64,000 bases of DNA from Pseudarthrobacter raffinosi (GTDB lineage Bacteria > Actinomycetota > Actinomycetes > Actinomycetales > Micrococcaceae), in contig NZ_JAMXBH010000009.1 of NCBI RefSeq assembly GCF_023913735.1, forward strand, positions 62,001 through 126,000, given 5' to 3'. How positions within the stretch are numbered: the first letter of the stretch is position 1; each line of letters starts with the position of its first letter. Shown here piece after piece: positions 17,568 through 26,363 of this stretch. Below the pieces are notes generated by a model. It saw only the letters and a list, made by a program, of their open reading frames with translations, made no database searches and was not told the origin of the DNA. The translations under genes were made by a program, and so were the position numbers.

Positions 17568-18589
17568 CACTGCAACCGATCCTTCCCTGGTGGGTTATGG
17601 TCCCGCTCATCGCCGCGACCGTGCTGTTTCTGGTCTGGCGTCTCGTCCAAGCGTCGCGGGTGCAGTCTGCCGGTACACGCCGCGACTGGCTGTTCAGGAG
17701 CGCCCTGGTGCTGCTGCTCCTGGCCGCGGCGCTCCGGCCGGGTGTTCCCGGCGGAAGCTCCCAGGCCGCGGCGGCGGATGTCAACGTTTTCTTTGTGGTG
17801 GACACCAGCAGCAGCATCGCTGCCGAAGACTACGGCGACGGCTCGCCCCGGCTGGACGGGGTGCGGCAGGACATCATGGCCATCGCGGGTGAACTGGCCG
17901 GGCCCCGCTTTTCGCTCCTGACGTTCGACAGCAACGCCATTGTCCGGATGCCCCTCACCACCGACGCCACCGCCCTGGACGCCAGCGTGTCCGTCCTGCA
18001 TCCGCAGGTCACGGCATTTTCGAAGGGCAGCAGCGTCACCGCTGCCGGAACCTTGCTGGCGGAGCGGCTGCGCGCCGCGCGGGACAGCCATCCCGAACGG
18101 GCGTGCCTGGTCTACTACCTGGGCGACGGGGAACAGACCAGCGCCAAGGCGCCGGCGGCGATCAGGCTCGCCGGCGGCCTGGTGGACGGCGGCGCGGTGC
18201 TCGGCTACGGCACGGCGGACGGCGGCCGGATGAAGGAAAACACGGGTCAGGGTTCGGGGCAGGACGCCGGCGCAGGCTACATCCAGGACCGGTCGTCCGG
18301 AACCGGCAAGGATGCTCTATCGGTCATCGACGAAGGCCGCCTGCAAGGGATTGCCGGTCAGCTGGGGGTGCCCTATGTCCACCGTTCGGCCGGTGACCCG
18401 GTGGCGCCGATGATGCAGGCCGCTGATCCCGGGGACTTCCAATGGGCACCGGCGGATGGCGGCGTTGCCGGCCGGACCGAGCTGTACTGGCTCCTCGCCG
18501 CTGGAGTGTTCCTGCTGGCTCTCCGCGAAACTTTCCTGGTGCTGCGCCAATGGCGGCAGCTCCGGCCCGGAGCGGGAGTTCGAACATGA
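17564..18589 (+). CDS. VWA-domain membrane protein (BatB-like)
   Basis: A 341-residue paralogue of the previous gene product. Two N-terminal helices precede a VWA domain with MIDAS motif VVDTSSSIAAED, and one helix (ELYWLLAAGVFLLALRETFLVL) lies near the C-terminus. The start chosen is the ATG overlapping the upstream stop (ATGA). Its own stop overlaps the ATG of the TPR-type gene. The paired VWA arrangement is typical of Bat operons. Confidence 0.88.
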   Translation: MTLQPILPWWVMVPLIAATVLFLVWRLVQASRVQSAGTRRDWLFRSALVLLLLAAALRPGVPGGSSQAAAADVNVFFVVDTSSSIAAEDYGDGSPRLDGVRQDIMAIAGELAGPRFSLLTFDSNAIVRMPLTTDATALDASVSVLHPQVTAFSKGSSVTAAGTLLAERLRAARDSHPERACLVYYLGDGEQTSAKAPAAIRLAGGLVDGGAVLGYGTADGGRMKENTGQGSGQDAGAGYIQDRSSGTGKDALSVIDEGRLQGIAGQLGVPYVHRSAGDPVAPMMQAADPGDFQWAPADGGVAGRTELYWLLAAGVFLLALRETFLVLRQWRQLRPGAGVRT

Positions 18590-19485
18590 TGCGGCCAACG
18601 CCAACGCCAACGCCAACGCCAACGCCAACGCCAACGCCAACGCCAACGCCAACGCCAACGCCAACGCCAACGCCCACGCCGGCACCCCCGGAACCGGCAC
18701 CCCAGGAACCGGCACCGCAGAAACAGGCACCGCCAGTGACCTCGCGGGACCGGCGGGAGCGACGCCGTCGGCTGTTGTGGTGGTCTGCGCTGCCCGCACT
18801 CCTGGTCCTGTGCCTGGCCGCGAAGATGCTCAGCGTGGGCATCCTCGCCGACACTGCTGCCCGGTCCTTCGCGGCCGGGGACTCCGGCAGCGTGGCGGAT
18901 GCTGCGGGCGGACTGAGGACCGCCAATTTCATCGAGCCGCACAAGGCGCCGTTCGCCGAGGGTGACGGCCTGTTCCTCGCCGGGGACTTCGCTGGTGCCC
19001 GCCAACGTTTCGAGGAAGCACTGTCCCTGGCGGGCCCGGCCGACGAGTGCGTCGTCCGGGTCAACCTGGCCCTCACCATCGAACGCCTCGGTGACGCCGA
19101 GGCCAAAACAGAAGATCCGACGGCGGCGGCCCGGCTGTTCGCCGAAGGCGTTGCGGTGGTGGAGGCTGCTCCGGAGGGCTGCTTTGCCTCCGGCGCGGAT
19201 GCCGGCGCTGATGCCAGCGCCGAATCCGGCGCGGGGGAGCAACTGAAACAGGCGGCGGAGCGGCTGCAGCAAAAGGCCGATGCAGCGGCTGCGGACAACA
19301 CCACCCCGCAACCGCCGGAAGCGCCTGGGCAGGACGCGCTTCCGGCGGATCCGGGCCAGCAGAGCCAGCTTGAGCAGCTCAGGGACAGCGCCAGGGAAGC
19401 CCAAAGCGAGCGGAATTCCGGGCAGGAGCGGGACGAGTACCTCCGGGACGATGGCTTCGGGCCGGGTGTTGACCGGCCCTGGTAA
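18586..19485 (+). CDS. Bat-operon membrane protein with (Thr-Pro)n N-terminus
   Basis: A 299-residue protein. After MMR it has a long Thr-Pro dipeptide run (about residues 4-32) encoded by a hexamer DNA repeat. Then come a Pro/Glu/Gln linker, a basic stop-transfer segment (SRDRRERRRR), one membrane helix (WWSALPALLVLCLAAKML) and a TPR-like helical part (ADAAGGLRTANF, EGDGLFLAGDFAGARQRFEEALSL). The C-terminal third is Ala/Glu/Gln-rich. It occupies the BatC/BatE position of the operon. Charge distribution suggests the Thr-Pro arm is cytoplasmic and the TPR part outside. It starts at ATG overlapping the upstream stop. Confidence 0.8.
   Translation: MMRPTPTPTPTPTPTPTPTPTPTPTPTPTPTPAPPEPAPQEPAPQKQAPPVTSRDRRERRRRLLWWSALPALLVLCLAAKMLSVGILADTAARSFAAGDSGSVADAAGGLRTANFIEPHKAPFAEGDGLFLAGDFAGARQRFEEALSLAGPADECVVRVNLALTIERLGDAEAKTEDPTAAARLFAEGVAVVEAAPEGCFASGADAGADASAESGAGEQLKQAAERLQQKADAAAADNTTPQPPEAPGQDALPADPGQQSQLEQLRDSAREAQSERNSGQERDEYLRDDGFGPGVDRPW
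18595..18672 (+). repeat. Tandem hexamer (CCAACG)13
   Basis: Thirteen uninterrupted perfect copies of CCAACG, followed by degenerate copies. It codes for alternating Pro and Thr just after the start of the Bat-operon membrane protein. Because the unit is two codons, copy-number change alters arm length without shifting the frame. Confidence 0.97.
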
Positions 19486-19606
19486 CAGGCCAAGGCAGCG
19501 GCGGGTCTGCAGTATGCCCCGATGAATCCGTTGACCAATATGGCGAACAAAATTCTGCACCAATGCGAAACACGCCGTAAAGCTGCGTCTTAATTCGGCA
19601 GTGGAC

Positions 19607-19658
19607 TTGAAGGGTGCCCCGCGGGCTCCTAGAGTTCTATACAAGTTACCGAGGTAAC
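19607..19658 (+). promoter_or_regulatory. Candidate metF-metE promoter with palindromic operator
   Basis: TTGAAG and TAGAGT are spaced 17 bp, followed after 9 bases by the perfect palindrome GTTACCGAGGTAAC (19645-19658), which would lie at about the transcription start. Placement suggests a repressor site. About 200 nt of leader separate it from the metF ATG. No known SAM or cobalamin riboswitch core was found in that leader by eye. Confidence 0.45.
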
Positions 19659-19861
19659 GTGTCAGCGATCCTCCGATTGTGGAGGGTGTGGGTGCCCCCA
19701 TGTGGGCCTGACATTTGCTCACGGACAACTTCATTACAGGCGTAACAGTCGCGGCTGCGTCCCTGTGGAGTTTTTCGTGTTCCCAAACTCAAATTCATTC
19801 CCGGCTTCACCGTCACATTTGCTGACCGGTAGCCGGCAATGGCCCAAAGCCAAGGACGCAA
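19659..19861 (+). other. metF leader region, structured but unassigned
   Basis: The stretch between the end of the Bat operon and metF (19486-19861) has no convincing gene. The last 200 nt hold short hairpins (CCTCC/GGAGG, TTAC/GTAA, CAG/CTG within GGAC/GTCC) and a direct repeat ACATTTGCT at 19711 and 19815. It could be a regulatory RNA leader for the methionine genes, but it matches no class I can name. Confidence 0.3.
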
Positions 19862-20827
19862 ATGTCACCGCCAAGCCTTATTGAAACGCATCCGAACCTC
19901 ACCGAGACTGCCCCCGTGGCGCTCTCGTACGAGCTCTTCCCGCCCCGCTCGCCGGCCGCGGCCGAGTCGCTCTGGACCACCATCCGGGAACTGGAAACCA
20001 CCGAGCCGGACTATGTCTCCGTCACCTACGGTGCCAGTGGCTCGAACCGGGACACCGCCGTCGAACTCATCAACAGGCTCCTCCTGGAAACCACGCTCCG
20101 GCCCCTCGCCCACCTCACCTGCGTGGGCAACACGCCGGAGGAACTTGCGGAGATCATCGGCGACCTCCTGGACACCGGGGTCCGGGGCATCCTGGCCCTC
20201 CGGGGCGACCAGCCCAAGGACGGTGCACCGCTCGCCGCAGGGTCACTGCGGTATGCGCAGGACCTGATCGAACTTATCCGGCGGGTTGAACAGCGGCGGT
20301 CGGCCCTGCTGTGTGCAGGCAAGATCGCCGTGGGCGTCGCCGCGTACCCCACCCGGCACCCGGAATCACCCAGTGAAGCCCACGACGTCGAGGTGCTGCT
20401 CGCCAAGCAGCGTTCCGGCGCCGACTTTGCCATCACGCAGGTCTTCTTCCATACCGAGCAGTACGCGAACCTCATCAGCCGCGCACGCCGGGCCGGGGTC
20501 ACCATCCCCATCATCCCGGGCGTTATGCCGCTCACCAGCCTGCGCCGGGTCACACGGCTCGGCGAACTGACCGGCGTTGAACCGGCACCGGAACTCCTGG
20601 CCCGCCTGGCCGCGGCGGACAGCGACAGCGAACGACTCCGGATCGGTGTCCGGGCCACGGTGGACCTGGCCAACGCGGCCCTCGAGGCCGGAGCGCCGGG
20701 CATCCACATCTACACCTTCAACGAACACCAGAGCGCGCTGGAGGTGCTGGACAAACTGGCACTTCCGCGCCAGTCCCGTTCAGTTGCCCGCCGCAGCGCC
20801 ACCCTCCGGCGCCAGCTCGCCAGCTGA
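19862..20827 (+). CDS. metF: Methylenetetrahydrofolate reductase (MetF)
   Basis: MetF reduces 5,10-methylene-THF to 5-methyl-THF using FAD and NAD(P)H, supplying the methyl group for methionine. The 321-residue TIM-barrel protein begins with the FELFPPRSPAAAESLW block (YELFPPR here), then SVTYGASGSNRD, HLTCVGNT, ILALRGDQP, ADFAITQVFF and the IPIIPGVMPL segment, all family landmarks; GIHIYTFN lies near the end. It is followed 56 bp later by metE, which uses its product, so they form one methionine unit. Confidence 0.95.
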   Translation: MSPPSLIETHPNLTETAPVALSYELFPPRSPAAAESLWTTIRELETTEPDYVSVTYGASGSNRDTAVELINRLLLETTLRPLAHLTCVGNTPEELAEIIGDLLDTGVRGILALRGDQPKDGAPLAAGSLRYAQDLIELIRRVEQRRSALLCAGKIAVGVAAYPTRHPESPSEAHDVEVLLAKQRSGADFAITQVFFHTEQYANLISRARRAGVTIPIIPGVMPLTSLRRVTRLGELTGVEPAPELLARLAAADSDSERLRIGVRATVDLANAALEAGAPGIHIYTFNEHQSALEVLDKLALPRQSRSVARRSATLRRQLAS

Positions 20828-20883
20828 CCTTCCAACATCCGCCAGACCATTCACAGTTTCCACTAACACTCAAGGAATCTCCC

Positions 20884-23223
20884 ATGACTGAACAGAACAC
20901 CCCCGCCACTCCGTTCCCGGCCGCGTCACTCCTCGGCTACCCGCGCATCGGCCGCCGCCGCGAGCTCAAAAAGGCCATCGAAGCCTACTGGGCCGGCAAG
21001 ATCGACGCTGCTGCCCTGGACGCCGCCGCCAAGGGCATCCAGCTGACCATCGCCAAGCGCCTGCAGGAACTGGGCCTCACCGAAGCCGCCGCTGTTCCGG
21101 GCACGTTCTCCTACTACGACCAGGTCCTGGACGCCACCGCCCACCTCGGCGCTGTCCCGGCCCGCTTCGGCAAGCTCCTCAACGCCGAAGGCCAGCTCGA
21201 CATCGACGGCTACTTCACCCTGGCCCGTGGCACCAAGGACCAGCAGCCACTGGAAATGACCAAGTGGTTCGACACGAACTACCACTACCTCGTTCCGGAG
21301 ATCGGCCCGGAGACCGAGTTCACCCTCGCCTCCAACCGCATCGTTGATGAATTCGAGTTCGCCCTGGCCAACGGCATCGAGACCCGCCCGTACATCGTTG
21401 GCCCGGTCACTTACCTGCTGCTCTCCAAGGCTTCAGATGAGGCCCCCGCAGGCTTCGCTCCGCTGTCCCGCCTCGAAGACGTCCTGCCGGTTTACGTACA
21501 GCTGCTCGAGAAGCTCGCCGCCGCAGGCGCCAGCTGGATCCAGCTTGACGAGCCCGCACTGGTTGTTGATCAGGACACCCCGGCCGCAGAAATCGAAGCA
21601 GCCGTTGCCCGCGCCTACGAAGTCCTCTCCGGTGCAGCCAAGCGCCCGCAGATCCTCGTCTCCACCCCGTACGGCGCCCTCGATGGCCAGCTGGGCACGC
21701 TTGCCGCCACCAACATCGACGCCCTGCACATCGACGCCTTCAAGGGTGCGGTCCCCTCCGCAGCGGCCCTGGCCGGCCTTGGCAACAAGACCCTGGTTGC
21801 CGGCGTCGTTGACGGCCACAACATCTGGCGCAACGACCTCGCCGTCGCCGCCGCCAAGCTGGACGAACTGAAGGCTGCCGCCGGCCGGATCGCCGTCAGC
21901 ACCTCTACCTCCACCCAGCACGTGCCGCACGACGTCACTGAAGAAGGCCAGCTCTCCGACGAGCTGCGCAGCTGGCTCGCGTTCGCCGACCAGAAGGCCG
22001 TAGAGGTCAAGACCCTCGCGTCCTACCTGGCCGATCCGGCCTCCGCCAAGGCAGCCATCGACGAGGCATCGGCCGTCATCGCCGCCCGCGCCACTGCCGA
22101 GGGCGTGCGCCGCGACGACGTCCGTGCCCGCATCGGGGCTCTGACCCCGGCGGACTTCAGCCGCTCCGCCTACGCAGTCCGCGAAGCCGCCCAGGAAGAG
22201 GCCCTGCACCTGCCGCCGTTGCCCACCACCACCATCGGTTCCTTCCCGCAGACGTCCGAAATCCGCTCGGCGCGTGCCCGCAACAACAAGGGCGACCTCA
22301 CCAACGAGCAGTACGAGCAGCTCATGAAGGACGAGATCAAGCGCGTCGTCGAGCTGCAGGAAGAGCTCGGCTACGACGTCCTGGTGCACGGCGAGCCCGA
22401 GCGCAACGACATGGTCCAGTACTTCGCCGAGAACCTCGAAGGCTTCGACGTCACGGTCCACGGCTGGGTCCAGTCCTACGGCTCCCGCTGCACCCGCCCG
22501 TCCATCCTCTGGGGCGACGTCACCCGCAGCGCCCCCATCACGGTGGCCTGGGCCGAGTACGCCCAGTCGCTGACCAGCAAGCCCATGAAGGGCATGCTCA
22601 CCGGTCCGGTCACCATCCTGGCCTGGTCCTTCGTCCGCGACGACCAGCCCCTGGGCGAGACCGCCAACCAGGTTGGCCTGGCCCTCCGCGACGAAATCGC
22701 GGACCTCGAGGCTGCCGGCATCAAGGTCATCCAGGTGGACGAGCCCGCACTGCGCGAACTCCTGCCGCTGCGCAAGGCCGACCACGCCGCTTACCTGTTG
22801 TGGTCAGTGGATTCCTTCCGACTGGCCACCGCCGGTGCGGCCGACGCCACGCAGATCCACACCCACCTCTGCTACTCGGAATTCGGCGTGATCATCGACG
22901 CCATTGACGGCCTCGACGCCGACGTCACCTCCATCGAAGCAGCACGGTCCCGCATGGAGGTTGTCCACGACCTCGAGTCCCACGGCTTCGGCCGCGGCGT
23001 TGGTCCGGGCGTCTACGACATCCACTCGCCGCGTGTTCCGGGCGAAGCGGAGGTCACTGAACTCCTGGCCACCGCCGTCAAGCACGTCCCGTCACGCCAG
23101 CTCTGGGTCAACCCGGACTGCGGCCTGAAGACCCGCGGCTACGCCGAGACCGAAGAGTCCCTGCGCAACCTGGTCAAGGCCACCAAGACGGTCCGCGCCG
23201 GCCTGCTGGAGTCCGCGAAGTAA
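20884..23223 (+). CDS. metE: Cobalamin-independent methionine synthase (MetE)
   Basis: MetE transfers the methyl group of 5-methyl-THF (polyglutamate) to homocysteine with a zinc centre and no B12. The 779-residue length matches the family. The N-terminal half begins LGYPRIGRRRELKKAIEAYW. The C-terminal catalytic half starts near LPTTTIGSFPQT and carries the zinc ligands in HTHLCYSEF and the late NPDCGLKTRGY segment, with VLVHGEPERNDMVQYF between them. AAGGA precedes the ATG. Codon use is strongly biased, suggesting high expression. It pairs with metF. Confidence 0.97.
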   Translation: MTEQNTPATPFPAASLLGYPRIGRRRELKKAIEAYWAGKIDAAALDAAAKGIQLTIAKRLQELGLTEAAAVPGTFSYYDQVLDATAHLGAVPARFGKLLNAEGQLDIDGYFTLARGTKDQQPLEMTKWFDTNYHYLVPEIGPETEFTLASNRIVDEFEFALANGIETRPYIVGPVTYLLLSKASDEAPAGFAPLSRLEDVLPVYVQLLEKLAAAGASWIQLDEPALVVDQDTPAAEIEAAVARAYEVLSGAAKRPQILVSTPYGALDGQLGTLAATNIDALHIDAFKGAVPSAAALAGLGNKTLVAGVVDGHNIWRNDLAVAAAKLDELKAAAGRIAVSTSTSTQHVPHDVTEEGQLSDELRSWLAFADQKAVEVKTLASYLADPASAKAAIDEASAVIAARATAEGVRRDDVRARIGALTPADFSRSAYAVREAAQEEALHLPPLPTTTIGSFPQTSEIRSARARNNKGDLTNEQYEQLMKDEIKRVVELQEELGYDVLVHGEPERNDMVQYFAENLEGFDVTVHGWVQSYGSRCTRPSILWGDVTRSAPITVAWAEYAQSLTSKPMKGMLTGPVTILAWSFVRDDQPLGETANQVGLALRDEIADLEAAGIKVIQVDEPALRELLPLRKADHAAYLLWSVDSFRLATAGAADATQIHTHLCYSEFGVIIDAIDGLDADVTSIEAARSRMEVVHDLESHGFGRGVGPGVYDIHSPRVPGEAEVTELLATAVKHVPSRQLWVNPDCGLKTRGYAETEESLRNLVKATKTVRAGLLESAK

Positions 23224-23229
23224 CAACAC

Positions 23230-23273
23230 CCGGTGGTTGAGCTTGTCGAAACCTGGACAAGCTCAACCACCGG
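23230..23273. repeat. 18-bp perfect inverted repeat (REP-like)
   Basis: Two 18-bp arms, CCGGTGGTTGAGCTTGTC and its exact complement, flank the 8-base loop GAAACCTG, just after the metE stop. There is no T-run. Sequences of the GGTTGAGCTTGTCGAAACC kind recur between genes in Arthrobacter-type genomes (from memory, not checked), so this may be a copy of a dispersed element that also protects or ends the metE mRNA. Confidence 0.75.
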
Positions 23274-23283
23274 ATAGCGAACG

Positions 23284-23315
23284 GGCGGCCGGTCACCGAA
23301 AGGTGACCGGCCGCC
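23284..23315. terminator. GC-rich hairpin between metE and DUF2004 gene
   Basis: A perfect 14-bp stem (GGCGGCCGGTCACC and its complement) closes on a GAAA tetraloop. It lies between convergent genes and has no T-run, as is common for actinobacterial terminators. Confidence 0.65.
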
Positions 23316-23331
23316 GTCGTGCGTTAAGGGT

Positions 23332-23838
23332 TCAGGACTCCCAGAGGATTTCGTCGTCCACCACGCCGTCTTCGTCGGCGGCTACCACCAGGACCTCGTC
23401 CGTGAAGTGTGAGCCCAGGGTGAAGTCCATCACGAAGTAGCGTTCAGGCTGTCCGGGGAAGATGCCCACGTGGCCGAGTTTGAGGGCTTTGAGGAAGACG
23501 TCGTTGGTGAGCTGGCTGCGTTCCTCCACGCCGAAGACTTTCTGCAGGTGCTCGTCCTTGAGGGCGCTGCAGTGGAAGTGGAGGTATTCCTGGGGGCTGG
23601 TGCCTTCCTGCTCCAGCTCGTCGGCGATCATCTGCCGCACCTCATCCACCAGTTCGGGGAGGAACCGCAGCCGGTAGTCCACCTTGTGCATGGCCGCTTC
23701 GTCAAAGTGGTCGTGTGCGTTGATGTTCAGGTCAAGTTCCAGTACCTGGCCACCCAGCTCATGTTTGGCGGCGATGTTGTGATCCCTGCCGTGGTTGAGC
23801 TCGATTTCTCCAAAGTGCTGGCTCGCTACCCTGTTCAT
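23332..23838 (-). CDS. DUF2004-family protein
   Basis: A 168-residue acidic, soluble protein matching DUF2004: ELDLNINAHDHFDEAAMHKVDYRLRFLPELVD, then ALKLGHVGIFPGQPERYFVMDFTLG and DEVLVVAADEDG. No reaction is known. The ATG at 23838 is preceded by GAAGG; the frame extends 13 codons further but without a ribosome site. It is convergent with metE and codirectional with the LysR gene 45 bp upstream of it. Confidence 0.75.
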   Translation of the reverse strand: MNRVASQHFGEIELNHGRDHNIAAKHELGGQVLELDLNINAHDHFDEAAMHKVDYRLRFLPELVDEVRQMIADELEQEGTSPQEYLHFHCSALKDEHLQKVFGVEERSQLTNDVFLKALKLGHVGIFPGQPERYFVMDFTLGSHFTDEVLVVAADEDGVVDDEILWES

Positions 23839-23883
23839 ACCTTCAACATAGCCCCCAAGTGCTGCGCTTTCCAGCATTCCGGG

Positions 23884-24801
23884 CTAATTGCCTGAGGACC
23901 CCGCAGCGGCCATCGTCTCGGCGAGCAGGTCCACAAACAGCTGCACCCGGGCGGTCTTCTTCTCGTTGATGAGCAGGGCAAACACGTTCCGGGCCAGCCG
24001 GATCTCGGGAACGTCCAGCACTACAACGCCGGCCGGCCGGTTCCGCAATGCGAGCTCGGGCACCAGCGCCGCGCCCAGTCCGGCGGCCGCCATTTCGAGG
24101 CTGGCATGGAAGTCGTCGCTGTGGGCCACCACGCGCGGATGCAGGTTGCAGCTGGCAAAGAGACGCTCAATCACTACGGCATCGGGGCTCCCGGGGTGGT
24201 GCATGATCCAGGGCAGCTCGGACAAATGGTCCGCCGCCACCTTGGCGTCCGTGCGGAAACCCCAGCCCGCGGGGAGCACTACGCGGAAGTTGTCATCGCC
24301 GATCCACTGCCGGTTAATAGTGTGCGGCCAGGCGAGCCCGGACTGGCCCACCTGGAAAACGAGCGCCACATCCAGCTCTCCGCCGGTGCGCAGTCCCTGG
24401 ATGGTCTGGGCCGGTTCGGCCACCGTTACTTTGAGGTCGATGGCCAGGTCCTTCCACGCCGGATTCTTCAGGATGCGCGGGAGGACATAGGTAGCCAGGC
24501 TGGGGAAGATTCCCAGCCGGAGCTCCTGGCTGGTGCTGCTGTGTGTCTTGGAGGCTGCCGCCATCAGCGCTTCGATGTCCGTCAGCACCTTCGCGGCGTG
24601 CCGGGTCATCACTTCCGCCGCTTCCGTGGGGACCACGCTGCGGGCCGAACGCTGGAACAGGACCACGCCCGTTTCGCGTTCCAGGGCGGACATCTGTTGC
24701 GAGACAGCCGACGCCGTGTAGCCCAGGCGTGCCGCTGCGGCCGCGAACGAGCCCAGCCGGGTAACTTCCAGGAGGGTCTTCAGATGTACGGGATTTACCA
24801 A
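23884..24801 (-). CDS. LysR-family regulator, ArgP/LysG-like
   Basis: A 305-residue LysR regulator. The N-terminal winged helix occupies about residues 1-60 (LKTLLEVTRLGSFAAAAARLGYTASAVSQQMSALE), followed by the substrate-binding domain. The short N-terminus starting just before HLKTLLEV and the overall pattern resemble general LysR proteins. No lysE exporter gene is adjacent. It is divergent from the flavoprotein-DUF1365-cfa operon with about 180 bp between starts, so it may control that operon as LysR proteins commonly control divergent targets. Confidence 0.9.
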   Translation of the reverse strand: MVNPVHLKTLLEVTRLGSFAAAAARLGYTASAVSQQMSALERETGVVLFQRSARSVVPTEAAEVMTRHAAKVLTDIEALMAAASKTHSSTSQELRLGIFPSLATYVLPRILKNPAWKDLAIDLKVTVAEPAQTIQGLRTGGELDVALVFQVGQSGLAWPHTINRQWIGDDNFRVVLPAGWGFRTDAKVAADHLSELPWIMHHPGSPDAVVIERLFASCNLHPRVVAHSDDFHASLEMAAAGLGAALVPELALRNRPAGVVVLDVPEIRLARNVFALLINEKKTARVQLFVDLLAETMAAAGSSGN

Positions 24802-24980
24802 CGCTGTCCTTCGGTCAGGGCCGCCTTGGCACTGCGGTGTGCCGGGGATGGAACGCCCGCTTCATTCTGGCACAAAGATTTACCGCAACTCAGTCATCCA
24901 CCGGCCCCACGGCGTCGAACTGCCCCTAGAGAGTTTGCACCGAGCAAGCGCACATGCAGTCCGAGCAGGGGAGCAAAACA

Positions 24981-26363
24981 GTGTCTTTGGCAGGGAACTC
25001 GACCTTCAAGCCGCACGGACGGCGCATCGCCGTCGTGGGCAGCGGAGTGGCCGGCCTGACGGCCGCGTATGTCCTGAACCGGCAAGACAACGTCACCCTT
25101 TTCGAGGCGGACAGCAGGCTGGGCGGCCACGCCCACACCCACAATGTCGCGCAGCCGGATGGATCCGTCCTCGGCATCGACACCGGCTTCATCGTCCACA
25201 ACGAGCGGACCTATCCCACCCTGCTGCGGCTGTTCGCCGAGCTGGGCGTGGAGACGCAGGACTCCGAAATGAGTATGTCCGTCCGCTGTGACGGCTGCGG
25301 CCTGGAATACGCCGGGGCCCGTGGGGGCGGTCGCGGCATCATCGCCCGCCCGTCCAGCCTGCTGCGCGGACGCTACCTGCTGATGCTGCTGGAGCTCATG
25401 CGCTTCTACCGCAGGGCCCGCACTCTGATTGAGTCGGCTCCCGCGTCCGACGCCGGCCCTGGTGCGGGCGGCGCGGAGCTGACCCTCGGTGACTTCCTGG
25501 CAAAGGAACGCTTCAGCAAGTACTTCATCTCCCATTTCATGACGCCGGTGGTCAGCGCGGTGTGGTCGTGCGATCCCACCACGGCACTGTCCTATCCGGC
25601 GCGCTACCTCTTCACGTTTTTGGGCCACCACGGCATGCTGGGCGTCAAGGGTTCGCCGCAGTGGCGGACGGTCACCGGCGGTTCGGGGCAGTACGTGGCG
25701 AAGTTGGCCGCCACGCTCCCGGACATCAGGCTTAGCAGCCCGGTCACCGCTATCCGGCGCCACGCCCTCGGCGTGGAAGTGGACACCGACCACGGAGTCG
25801 AGGATTTCGAGGCCGTGGTCATCGCCACGCACCCGGCCCAGGCCCTGGGCTTCCTCGCGGACGCCACGCCGGCCGAAAGGGAAGCCCTGGGGCAGATGCC
25901 GTACTCGGTCAACCACACGGTTTTCCACCGGGACCCGGCCGTTTTGCCCTCCGCGGACAATGCCAGGGCGTCCTGGAACTACCGGCTCCCGGGCTGCGAA
26001 GCCCGCCCGGACAAGGTGCTGGTCAGCTACGACCTCACCCGTCTGCAGCGCCTGGAGCCGGCCGATGGCCAGCCGTACCTGGTGAGCCTGGGGGAGTCCG
26101 AGCTCATCGCCGAGGACCGGGTCCTTGAACGCATGGTCTACGAACACCCCCAGTACACCCCCGAATCATTGCGGGCACAGCAGCGCATTGCGGCCCTGAG
26201 TGATGACCGCATTGCCTACGCCGGCGCCTACCTGGGCTGGGGGTTCCATGAGGACGGCGCCCTGGCCGGTGTCCGTGCCGCCGCGAGCCTGGGACGCACC
26301 TGGGACACTTCCGGGATCCAGGCACCCGAGCCCGAACTGCTCCCAGCCTCGGAGGGCGCATGA
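24981..26363 (+). CDS. FAD/NAD-binding flavoprotein (COG2907 type)
   Basis: A 460-residue amine-oxidase-like flavoprotein with the FAD-binding loop RRIAVVGSGVAGLTAAYVLN at the N-terminus and the GGHAHTHNV segment that marks the COG2907 group. It also has YLGWGFHEDGALAGVRAA at the C-terminus, the second FAD contact. The GTG at 24981 is chosen because AGGGGAG lies seven bases before it; an ATG at 24954 has no such site. It begins a three-gene operon with a DUF1365 protein and a Cfa-type methyltransferase, a conserved set tied to modification of membrane fatty acids in many bacteria. Confidence 0.85.
   Translation: MSLAGNSTFKPHGRRIAVVGSGVAGLTAAYVLNRQDNVTLFEADSRLGGHAHTHNVAQPDGSVLGIDTGFIVHNERTYPTLLRLFAELGVETQDSEMSMSVRCDGCGLEYAGARGGGRGIIARPSSLLRGRYLLMLLELMRFYRRARTLIESAPASDAGPGAGGAELTLGDFLAKERFSKYFISHFMTPVVSAVWSCDPTTALSYPARYLFTFLGHHGMLGVKGSPQWRTVTGGSGQYVAKLAATLPDIRLSSPVTAIRRHALGVEVDTDHGVEDFEAVVIATHPAQALGFLADATPAEREALGQMPYSVNHTVFHRDPAVLPSADNARASWNYRLPGCEARPDKVLVSYDLTRLQRLEPADGQPYLVSLGESELIAEDRVLERMVYEHPQYTPESLRAQQRIAALSDDRIAYAGAYLGWGFHEDGALAGVRAAASLGRTWDTSGIQAPEPELLPASEGA

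Noticed and set aside
18595..18672. Tandem repeat considered as CRISPR-like
   Set aside because: A 6-bp unit without spacers inside a coding region is a microsatellite.
18373..19734. Long minus-strand frames opposite the Thr-Pro membrane protein
   Set aside because: Produced by the hexamer repeat and GC bias; they read low-complexity Trp/Arg or Val/Gly runs.
19659..19861. SAM or cobalamin riboswitch in front of metF
   Set aside because: By eye no conserved core of SAM-I, SAM-II, SAM-IV or the B12 box could be aligned; left as an unassigned leader.
21433..22785. 450-codon open frame opposite metE
   Set aside because: Same antisense effect of codon bias; composition is Gly/Asp/Val-rich without motifs.
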